From Clavaria fumosa (Eukaryota; Basidiomycota; Agaricomycetes; Agaricales; Clavariaceae), in contig OX637800.1 of NCBI GenBank assembly GCA_951802425.1, positions 372,001 through 436,000 on the forward strand: a stretch of 64,000 nucleotides of DNA, read 5' to 3'. The position numbers and the translations under genes were made by a program. The notes below the pieces were generated by a model. That model did not search any database, was not told the DNA's origin, and saw only the letters and a program-made list of their open reading frames with translations. Positions 1-9,846 of the stretch are shown piece by piece. Numbering within the stretch: the first letter of the stretch is position 1; each line of letters starts with the position of its first letter.

Positions 1-541
1 ATGGTGAAGTCCATACCAGACATCCTGCCCGAGCACTGGACCCAAAACCCCGAACCCCGTACCTCCGAAATATGGGACACCCAGGACTCAGTAAGGGCGT
101 CGTTTCAATACGTTCGCCAAAGTCCCACCCGAACCCCGAAGTCCACTCCCGGACATTCTGGACATCCCGGACCCGAACTCCGAACTCTGACCGGACTTCA
201 CCCCGACCCTCCGAGCACGCACGTAACAGGTTGTTAGAAGGTCACATGACCTGTGACTGGGTCGGATTATGTAATCATGTAAGATCACATGACCTGGGCC
301 TGGGCGCATCACGTGATCCGAGGGTCCGAGCGTGGGAACGCCAGCAAGTGCCGAAGCGTTCGCTATAAGTACTTTCGCTTTTCCTTTTTTGTACTCTTTT
401 CCCCTTATCATAGTATTGTCGTCATGACCTTATGCTTAAGTTGTGTGAGACCCAGTCTGATATAATACTAAGATCCGCCTGTCCGCCCTAGCCCCGTGTC
501 CTAACCCGGCTAGCCTGGACCCTTAATTTCAAACTGTGACA
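1..541 (+). repeat. Probable truncated LTR (right part)
   Basis: No convincing gene is present. The stretch ends in a TGTGACA at about 535-541, a plausible LTR terminus, and contains a promoter-like block (CGCTATAAGTACTTTCGC near 359) before a T-rich tract. A Gag-coding ORF follows about 500 bp downstream, which is the order expected for a 5' LTR, leader and gag. The left LTR end lies outside the window, so the call rests on position and one terminus only. Small open frames here are compositional and have no recognisable domain. Confidence 0.35.
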
Positions 542-1036
542 CGTTGTCACAGCTCAGCCCCTATCATCCTCTTCTCCTTTACCCTGCCCGTGGTGTGTAA
601 CAGAACCGCGCGAAATTTTTACTGTGTGTAGATACACGTGACCAGACCAGGGGGAAGTCAACTGTGACCCTCCCCAAGTGATACCGAGTGCCCAAGGCCC
701 GGAACTTTGTTTTACAGCTATGTACCAGTGAATCGTGTAGTGTACAGGGCAAGGAAAGGCCCCTACATAGTCTTTCTGTAGTTTCCTGGTCCAGTGGACA
801 GGGCCCTTGCTCTGTGACCATTGTCAGAAGGGCGCACGGGCAACTCATTAGGAGTTGTGGAGTGACCACCTGGGACACCATTTGGGCCCCACATTAACAA
901 AAGTTTCATAGAATAAGAGTTCTATAGGTACATAAGTACACAGAAGAGCAGCCTAAGAGGACAGGACTGTTAAGAGATCGAAGAAATCCTGAGTGCCCAA
1001 GGCCTGGAACTTTATTTACAGCATCCAGGGCCTGTG
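542..1036 (+). other. Retrotransposon leader with a 32-bp direct repeat
   Basis: This is non-coding sequence between the putative LTR and the gag start. A block of about 32 bp beginning GAGTGCCCAAGGCC and ending TTTACAGC occurs at 686-718 and again, with three differences, at 991-1022. Both copies end in a splice-acceptor-like TTTACAG, and the second lies 14 bp before the gag ATG. The first 20 bp also form an inverted repeat, TGTGACA-CGT-TGTCACA, at 535-551. Confidence 0.4.
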
Positions 1037-2199
1037 ATGGCAGACCATGTTGCCCCGCCTGTAGCCCAACCTATGAGGCTTGACCTATCTGTTGCCCCCT
1101 TTGATGGGCAGAAAAGGAACTTCCGTACGTTCCTCCGATCCCTTCACCTCCTGTTTATGGCGAACCCGACTGTCTATGCTGTGGACCTGGTGAAGGTCCT
1201 TTTTGCTCTGAGCAAAATTACTGGAGAAGGATTCGCTGCAGAGTGGGCGAATATGAAGGTGGAAGAGATCCTGGGTAGTGGCGAGGCCAGAACCTGGGCA
1301 GAGTTTGTGGAGGAGATGAAGTGTGCATTCGATGACCCGAATGACTGTGCGACTGCCCTTGCCGATATTGCAGGGCTGAAACAGGGTGCCATGACAGCAC
1401 CAGAGTTCTTCGCGAAATTCGAGACGCTGTTCCAACGGGCGAAGTTGAGTGCAGAGAAGGACTCAGGAATCCTAGTCCATTGGCTGGAGTTGAACCTGAG
1501 TAGGAGGTTGGTGGAGAGAATCTATGGTGTCTCCCCAATGCCAGAGACATATGGAGAATGGAAGGTGCTGGCTGAGAGGCTTGATGCCCAGCAAAGGCAA
1601 CTGGATGGGATACTCACGGAATGGACACCGCGACCCACTGTGACCCCTGCGCAACCCACTGTGACCCTACCGCGACCTGCCATGACCGTTTCGCGACCTC
1701 TTGTGACCCCTCTGCTGTGTACTCCAGATGTGGCCATGGCCCGAGGATGGGCCCCTGCTGATGAGAGATGTTGTTTCCGATGCCACCAGACTGGCCATGC
1801 TGTCTGTTTCTTCCCCCTGCCTGATATGTGTCTGCAGGTCCCAAGGGCCCAAACCCAGGCAGCACCATGTGCCCCCCAAATGGCGGAGGGATATGAGAAA
1901 GAGATTGCACGGCTCCGAGCCTGCATAGAGCTGTGTGAGAGAGAGAGGAGGACTCCCACTGGGGAGAAGAAGTGTGCCAGCCCCCTTTCTGTCCCTGTGC
2001 CTGCTGCAAGTATACCCCGATATACTATCTTGCAGCGGAGACATACCCGAATTGGGGCTGAGGTGAAGGAGGAAGTGAGACTGGCAGAGCGCCTAACCAG
2101 AGTGCGGCCAGAAGTGTGGAAACATGTGCCACGAGAGCTAGCCATCCAGGTGCACTTGGAGGCTTTCAGCACTGGCAAAGGGACCACAATGAAGGCCCT
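1037..2199 (+). pseudogene. gag: Ty3/Gypsy Gag, truncated by an LTR insertion
   Basis: This encodes the nucleocapsid polyprotein of an LTR retrotransposon. From the ATG at 1037 the frame runs about 387 codons. It has a retrotransposon Gag capsid-like region (residues ~10-190: PFDGQKRNF, the tryptophan-containing helices EWANMKVEEI and ARTWAEFVEEM, and GAMTAPEFFAKFETLFQRA), a Thr/Pro linker with repeated PTVTP/RPAMTV units, and a zinc-knuckle-like CFRCHQTGHAVC that lacks the usual final spacing. A second helical region follows. The native frame stops at 2199, where a 225-bp LTR is inserted; the last codons (VRL, stop) come from the LTR. No protease or RT of this family follows. Gag identity is secure; the exact family is not. 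Confidence 0.75.
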
Positions 2200-2424
2200 T
2201 GTAAGGCTATAGGCCTTTTCTATTCTTTTATTACATAAGATACATACCTTAATAGTCTACTAGCATAGCCGCTTAGGCTATGCTTACATCAGCGGCCCCT
2301 AGAGGGCCGCTCGCCTATATATATCACGTCGCAACTGTACAGAGAGGGTAGATCCCTCTACATAGAACTACCATACTCAATATACAGTTGAGTCCAGTTC
2401 TTTTGAGGGATAGAAAGTATTACA
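2200..2424 (+). repeat. 225-bp LTR of the hairpin-rich Gypsy family (copy A)
   Basis: This begins TGTAAGGCTATAGG and ends GAAAGTATTACA. It matches the LTRs at 28890-29114 and 38068-38292 along its whole length with about ten substitutions. A TATA-like CTATATATATC lies near 2315. It contains perfect hairpins, including GCATAGCC-GCTTA-GGCTATGC and an 8-bp stem closing AGCGGCCC/GGGCCGCT. It interrupts the Gag ORF at 2199. A matching TSD cannot be checked because the other end of the element is missing. Confidence 0.9.
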
Positions 2425-2603
2425 ACTTTTTTGAACCTTCAACACAATGAGTGTGGCTAGAAATGGGTTACACCCGTATAGCCGTGCAGAAGAAGCACAA
2501 CAGGAAGGGAGGAGAAACTCCTCCCTTGGTAGGACCTCTGCGTGACACAGGCGTCGCACAGCCAGAGGGAATAGGACCCTCTGTTGAGCCCAGCGGTGAA
2601 CCC
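2425..2603 (+). mobile_element. 5' internal remnant of the hairpin-rich Gypsy family
   Basis: The sequence continues colinearly from LTR copy A and matches 29115-29292 of the complete element. It contains the putative gag start (ATG at 2463, MGYTRIAVQKKHNRKGGE). In this copy the reading frame passes a GACCCTCTG run (~2574) without a shift, whereas the complete element has one base fewer there. At 2604 it is cut by a different LTR. It is useful as a reference for the original gag frame. Confidence 0.85.
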
Positions 2604-3323
2604 TGTCACGATCCCAACAAGGTTGGCGGCGAAGGGGTTAGCAGAGCGGAGATATTCTATCGGAGTCCAGTCGGAGTCCGATATCGGAGAAACGGAGAAG
2701 TAAACACGAGGAAGAGAGACTTATGGGACTGCGGCCTCAACGTATGTGTTGTGCCACCGCGTATATACGTGTCCCTATTTATCAAACAAGAACAATACCT
2801 AAGGGAGGATCAGAACACAAGTCAAAACTCCGAAGTTGATCGGAGTCCGTCGGAGTTGGTCGGAGTTGATCGGATGACGTGGAGAACGTCGAGGATGATG
2901 AGGACGAAAGCTCAGAGATGTTTTTAGGATCAAGAGACGTTAATATTCGAACTGAGGAGCAGGGAGATACAGGTGGAAACTTATACTGCAAGGACAGAGT
3001 ATAGGAGTAATGTGAAACAATGTACATATCAAATTACTAGGAGAGTTTCACCACTTGTGCCTGTGCAATTTTCTTGGAACAAAGAAACAACAACAAAAGC
3101 GACTCCCATGGGTCAAGGGTATCCTCTCAGTAGTGAACAGAATGAGGGGATGGAGGGAGAAGGTTCTAGAACGAAGTCCGAATGGTCCGAAGGTCGGCGG
3201 AGTAAAGTCCGATGAAGATGCGGAGCGGGGCATACGGAGTTACGGCGGAGCGGATCGGAGTTGGTACGGAACTCGGAGTCCGGGGCGGGGATAGTGCTTA
3301 TGCAAGCGGATGGGGTCGTAACA
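2604..3323 (+). repeat. 720-bp LTR of a second retroelement family
   Basis: The ends form an imperfect terminal inverted repeat, TGTCACGATCC at 2604 and GGTCGTAACA at 3323. TGTCACGA and the reverse complement of TCGTAACA differ at one base. The interior repeats CGGAGTCCGATATCGGAG-like words. The flanking five bases (AACCC left, GTATC right) do not match, so this is not a simple solo LTR; it is more likely the 5' LTR of an element that also contains the ORF at 3552. No small ORF in this LTR has a recognisable domain. Confidence 0.6.
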
Positions 3324-3551
3324 GTATCCTCCTCTTAGGGTCGAACCCCTGAGACCCTGTGGCCAAAGTCCGCGTGAACACGTGGCTCCCATATCAAGTT
3401 AGCACCGGAGTTTCGCGGCGCTTCAATCGGAGTCCGAAATTTTTTTGGGGGTTAAAACGATTGTGTGCGTCACACTCCGCTTTTCTCTTCCTTAATTCAT
3501 CACTCCCACCACTCGCCCCTAACACGGGCAATTCCTTTCAAAAAACTTATC
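3324..3551 (+). other. Leader between the 720-bp LTR and the zinc-cluster ORF
   Basis: Non-coding. It continues the CGGAGTCCG word use of the LTR (3427-3437), which suggests both belong to one element. A CT-rich tract (3480-3540) precedes the ATG, resembling a fungal transcription start region. No canonical tRNA primer-binding site beginning TGG is seen directly after the LTR. Confidence 0.4.
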
Positions 3552-4559
3552 ATGTCCAACACGCAATCGACGCCCGGAGCCGGGCCCAGTCGCCCCTCCC
3601 GCCCTCGCCCACGACCTGTCGTCGCCGCCCCCACGCAACCTCGCGTGGTGGACGAGGACCCCGAGATCGCTGCCCTCACGAAGAAAATTAACGCGTTGAG
3701 GGAGAAAAGGGCGAGGGAGGAGGAGGAGCGACGGAGGCGGGAGGAGGAGGAGCGGAAAGCGAGGGAGGTAGCGGATAGGGTGCGGCGGGAGGAGCTGGAG
3801 AGGGCGAAGGCGGTGGAAGCGAAGCGGAGGGCGGCGGAGGTGGCGCAGGAGCAAGGGGTGGGGAGGAAGCGGTCTCCGACACTGGAGACGGAGGCGGATC
3901 GTGTGGAGTGTGCGCGATGCCATAGGTTGGGGGTGGCCTGTGTGTGGCCGAGTGGGGGGCGGGGGACAGCCTGCAATGCCTGTGCGGGGGCGAAGCAGAA
4001 GTGCGGAGGAGGAGAGGCGGAGAGGCCGGAGCGGAAAAAGGCGAAGGGGACGCGGACCAAGCGGTCTGCGGAGTCGGAGGAGGATAGGGCGGAGATGTGG
4101 GTGCCGCGGGGTTGGCGGATGGAGGAGGAGGTTAAAAATTTGATGCAGGCCACGCATAGCGTGGTCCTGAGGGGGGTGTTTGCGATGGAGGAGTGGAGGG
4201 CGGAAGCCGCAGCGGAGCGGAAGGCCGCGGCGGAGGATCGGAAGATTCTCCGTGGGATTTTGGAGAAGTGGGGGAAGAGGATGGAGGTGGCGGAGAAGGT
4301 GGAGGCAGCGGAGGAGGTGAGGAAGGAGAAGGCAGAGGTTCTGAGGGCGGAGGCGGAGGAAGCGGAGACGGAGGACATGGTGGTGGAGATGACGGGGAAG
4401 GAGAAGGAGAAGGGAAAGGCGAAGGAGGTGGGGTCGGAGAAAGAGGCGGAGGAAGAGGCGGAGGCGGAGGCGGAGGCAGGAGAAGTGGGAGCGGAGTCCG
4501 GGCTTAAGGAGCCCGAAGGAATTTTGCAGGCGTCGCCCGGCTCGCCCCCCTCTGCCTAA
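3552..4559 (+). CDS. Zn2Cys6-like zinc-cluster / coiled-coil protein, element-associated
   Basis: The start is at the ATG in TATCATGTCC (3552), giving 335 aa. Order: a Pro/Ser-rich N-terminus; a highly charged helix (~45-105, runs of EEERRR and REEEERKAR); a six-cysteine cluster at ~120-155 with spacing C-x2-C-x6-C-x10-C-x2-C-x6-C (CARC..CVWPSGGRGTACNACAGAKQKC); a basic patch; then alternating Ala/Glu/Lys coiled-coil and a strongly acidic repeat tail. The spacing matches fungal Zn2Cys6 clusters, but the basic residues normally found between Cys2 and Cys3 are missing, so a transcription-factor role should not be assumed. It lies 228 bp after a 720-bp LTR, the position of gag, and converges on a reversed Gypsy Gag-protease copy. 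The frame is open and GC-rich, unlike the AT-rich relics around it. Confidence 0.6.
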   Translation: MSNTQSTPGAGPSRPSRPRPRPVVAAPTQPRVVDEDPEIAALTKKINALREKRAREEEERRRREEEERKAREVADRVRREELERAKAVEAKRRAAEVAQEQGVGRKRSPTLETEADRVECARCHRLGVACVWPSGGRGTACNACAGAKQKCGGGEAERPERKKAKGTRTKRSAESEEDRAEMWVPRGWRMEEEVKNLMQATHSVVLRGVFAMEEWRAEAAAERKAAAEDRKILRGILEKWGKRMEVAEKVEAAEEVRKEKAEVLRAEAEEAETEDMVVEMTGKEKEKGKAKEVGSEKEAEEEAEAEAEAGEVGAESGLKEPEGILQASPGSPPSA

Positions 4560-4635
4560 AAAATAAAAATTTTATATACTTGTATTTATTGTTTCTTTTT
4601 TTTTTCTTTCTTTTTTTTTTTTATATATAAAATTT
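4560..4635. other. A/T-rich tail with poly-T tract
   Basis: Directly after the stop codon is AAAAATAAAAATTTTATATA and then an almost pure T run (~4588-4620). This marks the junction between the zinc-cluster element and the reversed Gypsy copy. It may be an A-rich 3' end of the plus-strand gene or a retroposition tail read from the opposite strand. Confidence 0.5.
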
Positions 4636-7049
4636 TTGAACTCGAGTGAAAAGTAAGCGGAGTGAAAGGAAAATAAAGTAAGACAACACGGAGAAGACGA
4701 AGAGAGGTTCGGAGTCGGACTTGGGAGAAAAAATCAAAGGTTCGGAGTTTACGGAGAAGAGGAGAATGTAATGGGTTATGTTGGAGCTGGAGGAACTTCC
4801 ATCAAAGTATTGAAGAGGTAGAGGTTGCGGAAGTGGCATTAAAAGGTTTGGACAGGTGTTCGCAAGTGTAAAATTGATAAAATTCATGGATGCGCCACAA
4901 TCCACAAGAGTATTTAGAGGAATCAAGCCAAAATCTGGTATTTGCATTTTTATGAGGAAGGATTGGGAGGACTGGGAAGCAATAGGAGTATTGAAAAAGT
5001 TACGAGGAAACTGAGGGGAAGAGGAACTAGTCATGGCCCACACAAGTATGGGGGTTGGATCGTCACGACTCAGAGTTCCCCCAGAAGCTCCTGAGTTGCT
5101 TCCTTGTTTACCTCTTCATGCGGGTCATCCACATCCTCTTCCACTTCTTCCTCTACTTTGTATTCTTCCTGAAACTCTTCCTCTCCTTCCTCCAGCGTGA
5201 AGACAGCTTGTCTGGCTACTCATCAATCAGGGCAAGCAGCGCTGTAGTGTCCGGGCTTCCCACATCTCAAGCAAAGATTTCCCTGATGACAACATTCTCA
5301 TTCCTCATTGCTGAGGGGGACGTAGGGCAGATTCAGGTTCGGATTCAGCTGTTGGGGTGGATTAGCGGGTTGCAGCGAAGTTGTGGGATTCCCTGCAGCT
5401 GGTCAGGGCATTGTAGGATTATTGCCAGTGGCTGGATGAGGTCGCAACGTCGCTTGGTAGTTGCGATTTCCGCCTTGTTGAGCCGAGGGGTGATTTCTGC
5501 CTTGTTGAACAGGGGGATGGGGAGCAGGAGGGTTAGTGCGGAATTGAGTTTGGCAGGTCTCACTCTCATACTCCCAGTGCCTCTGATCAATCTGCATCGC
5601 CAAATCGCGAAGTTCCTGATATGTGGTGGGTCACAGAATGACTTTCATGGCCTCTTTGATGCATGTGGACATCAAGCGGTGGAGTTCAGATTGTAGGGTG
5701 GCCAAGTTCCAATTGGATTTGAAAGTGAATTACTCAAAATGAATGATGTGGTTTGAGAAACATTCATTTTCACCCATTTGCAACAAGCGAAGGTTCTGGT
5801 CTGCCTCAATCTGCATGTTTACTACCCCAAACATTCCTCCAAACTTGTGAATAAACCCTTCCCAGGAGTGTAGGCCCAGGTGGTTGGGATTGAATTGAAG
5901 GAGGGAGGTGTAGTGGCTCTGCGCGGTGTCTGTAAGGTAAGAAGCCACGAAAGTAACCTTCTTGTGGTCGCCTTGGAAGGTTATGGGCTTTGCGAAGAAA
6001 GTCATAAGACATTCCGTGACAAAGGGTTTCCATCTGCGCTGGTTGCAACCATTGAACAGCTCGGGGCACCTGGTGTCGAGCTTGGATTCTCGAGCAAAGG
6101 TGTCTCAGGTCGATGGTCCTTCGGAGGGAGGAGCCTGGTAATAGTAATGGTGGTGGTGGGTACCAGGGGCCTCATCTTGAAGCACGGTGGCAAGATGTGG
6201 AGGCATAGGGGGGACCAGAGGGACCTGTGGGGCTTCAGCCTGAGACGGGGGGCGAGATGCTGGTCATGCTTCCGGTTGTGGAATGCAGAAGGGCTTGACC
6301 AGAATCTCAAGGCGGGGGGCAAGTTGAAGTGTTGCTTTGGTCCCTATAGGGTCACGAGGGAGTGCCCTACTCAGAGTAGTGGCTGGCTGCATCCATGTAG
6401 GCCAGCTGCTGCAAGGGGCGGTATACCTAGGGATCCTAGAGACTATGGCGGGTTGCTTGTCTGGCACAGCAGGATTGGCAAAATTCTGTAAGGATTGTGC
6501 CACGACTTGGAAAAGCGGTGCCATATCTCGAGGTCCTCTGGTGGGTTAAACCTGTCTTGGAGGTCGCGAGGGGGTATCCAGGTCAGGAGGAGTGGGAACT
6601 CCGTGGTCGGTCGTCCCTGGATACTGTTGCTGACTCTCGTATAACCAGTTCTGTGGATTAGTGCGGAATCCATCTGTCAATCGTACCAAAGGCTCATAGA
6701 GGTTCATGGTCTCTATGAGGTATGCTAATTCTTCGTCAAGGGTTCCCACTTCGTATTGGCGGCGAGTATTGTTGAGAATTTGGTAGGTGTGGTGGCAAGG
6801 GCAGTTGAAGCACGGGTAGCCGAGCTGCTCCACAAGCGATTCGGCCTCTTCTCACAGTGACGAGGCGTGGCTAGGTGCGATTTGGGCAGGTTCTTCAGGC
6901 TGCAATTGAATGATGGATGCAGGTCGTTCCTGTACAGTAGTAGGCGGCTCACGAGTAGTCTCCAATGCCATTGGAGTAATCGTGTGGCTACCTGTGCATG
7001 TTTGAAAGTGGTGAGTGATGGGTTGGGGAGGAGTGTGACTGGAAGACAT
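4636..7049 (-). pseudogene. gag: Gypsy Gag-protease, decayed, minus strand (element G2 copy 1)
   Basis: Read on the minus strand: Gag start (ATG at 7049, MSSSHTPPQPITHHF); a helical region with LGYPCFNCPCHHTYQILNN; the capsid core MTFFAKPITFQGDHKKVTF to FGGMFGVVNMQIEADQN near 6005-5800; a zinc knuckle CLRCGKPGHYSAAC at ~5273-5233; an acidic linker; and a retropepsin-like LVDCGASMNFINF at about 4900. The frame carries several TGA stops where relatives have Arg CGA (for example after SSL at ~6857 and after the zinc knuckle) and small frameshifts. Pol is missing: the sequence gives way to the zinc-cluster element below 4640. It is closely similar to the plus-strand copy at 58965-62400. Confidence 0.8.
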
Positions 7050-7103
7050 AATAGGGTGTTATCCAAGTGTTGAGTGGTGGGGCGAGGGGGAGACTTGATA
7101 TTA

Positions 7104-8527
7104 TGCTAGGGCCTGTCCCGTCTCGATAGTAGTGCCGGAGATTGACTTGTTGGTGACCTATGCTGGAAACTCACTAAGACCAATCAACTGTTGAGCACAG
7201 TCAAGAATGCTCAGTCCCGGAAGGTCACAAAGACATCTGAGAAGATGTGAGAGTGAAGAAAGACAAGTATAGAAAGGGAAGACGTTGCTGGGAAGGTTGC
7301 GAAGTTGGTAGACAAAATGTAAAAGGAAGAATTGACGAGGTGGGAGAAATAGATGATGCTGAGAAGGTCGCAAGGTCGACCGATGAAGTGTAAGAAAGGA
7401 AAAGATGAAGTGAAGGAAAAAGGACGATGTTGGGAGGGTCATGGGTAGTCGCGACGAGGTTAGGAAGTGTGTCGATGAAGGCGATGACTTTGCCAACCAA
7501 TGGGAGAACCTGTAGGGTTCAAAAGATCAGTACCAAGATGAAATGAAGAGAATACTTAGGTGCACAAGTTTATATGAGTGCAGAGGATGAGTCAGAGTGA
7601 AGCAGGAGTGTCTTGGCAATCTTGAAGTCACCAAGTGAGACAAGACTTATCAATCGCGGTGGTTCCAAGCTCAAAGGGCATAATAGCCTCAAGCTTAAAC
7701 CAATGTGCATCAATATCAAGTCTACAGTATGAGAAGTACATGTGAGACTTATATACATGTGTACAGAGAGTATAATAGAAAAGGAAAAGTACAGAAGTCG
7801 CCAGGCAACAAGACTATAGTAGTACGGGGTATGTTTAGTCATAAAGTGACTAGGTGCATGTTCTACTAAGGTTGCGAGGGGTTAGGTATGCATAAGTAAG
7901 GTCACAAAGATGACCTGTCACAAGTCGTGACCTAGTTAAATAAGTATATATGTCGCTATAACTACAGAGGGATTCTCAGATCATAAGTAACATAATTATA
8001 GATGACTGAGGAGAAGAAGGGACGCATATTTGAAGTAATAATACAGCTGACTGTTGGTGGCACATTTGAGTGTTAAGGTCGCAAGGTCATAAGAGCAGTC
8101 ACGGGGGTGACACTAGTGATGCAGGTGATGCAGGTGACTTTGGGCGGGAAGTCACATGGGTAACGCATGTAATGCAGGTAACAGCTGTAACACTGTTATT
8201 GTATTGGCGCTGGTAGTGGTAGCGCCAGGGGTGCCATGAGGCAAGTCACATGCTGGTGGAAGTAGATGCACAATGATGTGTCACGCATAAGATTGGTGGG
8301 TCCAGGCAGAGTATATGTGTAGAGTGAGAGAGTAGGAGGCGTCGCAAGTATGGCTTGGTGGTTGCGAGTATTGTGTGGGCGCAGGGGAGGTTGCAAGGGC
8401 TTCCAGAAGGAGAGAGCAGGTTTCGGAAGCATTTAGAGGGGCTTGCGAGGTGGTAGAGGGTTGTTGGGAGGGTTGTAGGTGTCAATAGTGTTGATTTGAA
8501 TAGGGGAAAAATGAATGGGTCCTGACA
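7104..8527 (-). repeat. 1.42-kb LTR of element G2, minus strand
   Basis: On the minus strand it begins TGTCAGGACCCATTC (8527) and ends GGACAGGCCCTAGCA (7104). It is homologous end to end to the solo LTR at 60215-61691 and the partial LTR at 58455-58912, and it directly precedes the matching gag, so it is the 5' LTR of that copy. The distal 400 bp consist of ~70-bp degenerate tandem units. The terminal ..CTAGCA differs from the ..CTAACA of the other copies by one transition. The small ORFs inside it are not genes. Confidence 0.85.
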
Positions 8528-9553
8528 ATGGCGTGTGGGTGGAGTGGATTAGCTCACTTAGTTTGGTCCACCTTGTTTCTCTGACACCAATCACATGCCT
8601 GAGCATACTTGAGGGTATCCTGGCAGAGTTCTTGCCACCAGTAGTTATACTCAATTAGCTCACGTGTTCTCTCAGGACCTGGGTGTCCTGAGAGTGGGGT
8701 GTCATGATGACTATGAATTATTCTCTCTCAGAGGGCTGCATCTGGAGGAATCCACAGTCTGTTTTTGTGCATCCAAAAACCCTCACTGGTCTCCAGCCAG
8801 TAATGTCCTACTTCAGTAGGGGGGTTTTTCCTGGTTGCAAGTTTTATTTGTTTTTCTAGATTGGAATCTGGTCCAATCAATACTATATTCCAGACTCTCA
8901 GATGTTCAGGTTTGATGAGGGTGACGTCTTTATTGTCATTGTGTCCCTTGTCATGTCCAGGTCTTTGGGAAAGAAGATTGGCTTGGCTGTTATTCTTTCC
9001 TTTTACATGATGGAGCATGTAGTTATAGTTTTGGAGCTCCATCATCCACCTGGCCTGTCTGCCATTTAGGTTCTGAGGTTTCTGGAAATATAGGAGATTC
9101 TGGTGGTCAGTCCAGACCTCTACAGGGTCTGGGGGTGACAAAAGCCACTTGGACCACTCTCAAAAGGCTCTGATGATGGACATCAGTTCCTTATCATAAA
9201 TCTCATAATTCTGCTCAGCGGAAGACATTCCACTGCTTAAGTACAGTAATCTATGGGGTGCCATTTCCTGCCTTTGTCTTTTTGCGAAAGAACAGCACCA
9301 GTTGCATAGTTACTGGCATCACACTCGATATGGAACTGGCCTTTATCAAGTGGGGAACATAGCACTGGGGGGTTCATTAAGAGCCTTTTGAGCTCTTCGA
9401 AAGCTGCTTGTCACACGGGCATCCATGCCCAGGGTTCTAACCCTGTTAATTCATGCAAGGGTTTGGCAACTTTCGAGAAGTTGGGGATGAACCTCCTATA
9501 ATAGTTTAGGAGACCTATGAATTTTTGGAGTTCTTTGAGGTTTTTCGGGATGG
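8528..9553 (-). pseudogene. pol: Gypsy pol fragment: RT end, RNase H, integrase zinc-binding domain
   Basis: The minus strand reads from the end of RT ([21 protein letters not shown], ~9545) through the RNase H strand HIECDASNYATGAVLS (~9340), the RNase H C-terminal EVWTDHQNL..FQKPQNLNGRQARWM and HVKGKNNSQANLLSQRP, to the integrase HHCC domain (HSHHDTPLSGHPG, YNYWWQ, CDWCQRNKV). Stops include TGA at Arg positions (DAAL-stop-ERII). It is cut on one side by the G2 LTR (8527) and on the other by unrelated sequence at ~9553. Whether it belongs to G2 or another Gypsy family cannot be told. Confidence 0.8.
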
Positions 9554-9846
9554 TGTGACAACCATGGACATAGACAGTTATGTCCCTTTTTTTGGATTCC
9601 TGGCCTGAAGAACAACCTATTTATTAGTTGGGTTGTTTTCCTGATACCTGTGTGTCCCCATAATTTATGATTGTGGTTGGAGCACAGGATGTCAAGTCAG
9701 AGAGTTTTGCTTTCTAGGTGACCACTATGACACACACAAAAAACAACAAAACCAATGAAGCTGTTTAGTACTATAGTCCCCTCTAATCCACCCTAACTTT
9801 GCTTGATCAATACTTTAACACGTAACTACACTCTGGGAAATGAGAG
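9554..9846. other. Unassigned junction sequence before LINE ORF1
   Basis: No gene is seen. It starts TGTGACAACCATGG and is low in coding signal; it may be the LINE 5' untranslated region or an LTR remnant. An A-rich CACACACAAAAAACAACAAAACC lies near 9730. Confidence 0.3.

Noticed and set aside
2604..3323. Solo LTR
   Set aside because: The flanking bases AACCC and GTATC do not form a target duplication, and an ORF follows in gag position.
3500..4378. Long minus-strand open frames opposite the zinc-cluster ORF
   Set aside because: They are Pro/Arg/Ser-rich shadows produced by the GC-rich, GAG/GCG-repeating plus strand and contain no domain.
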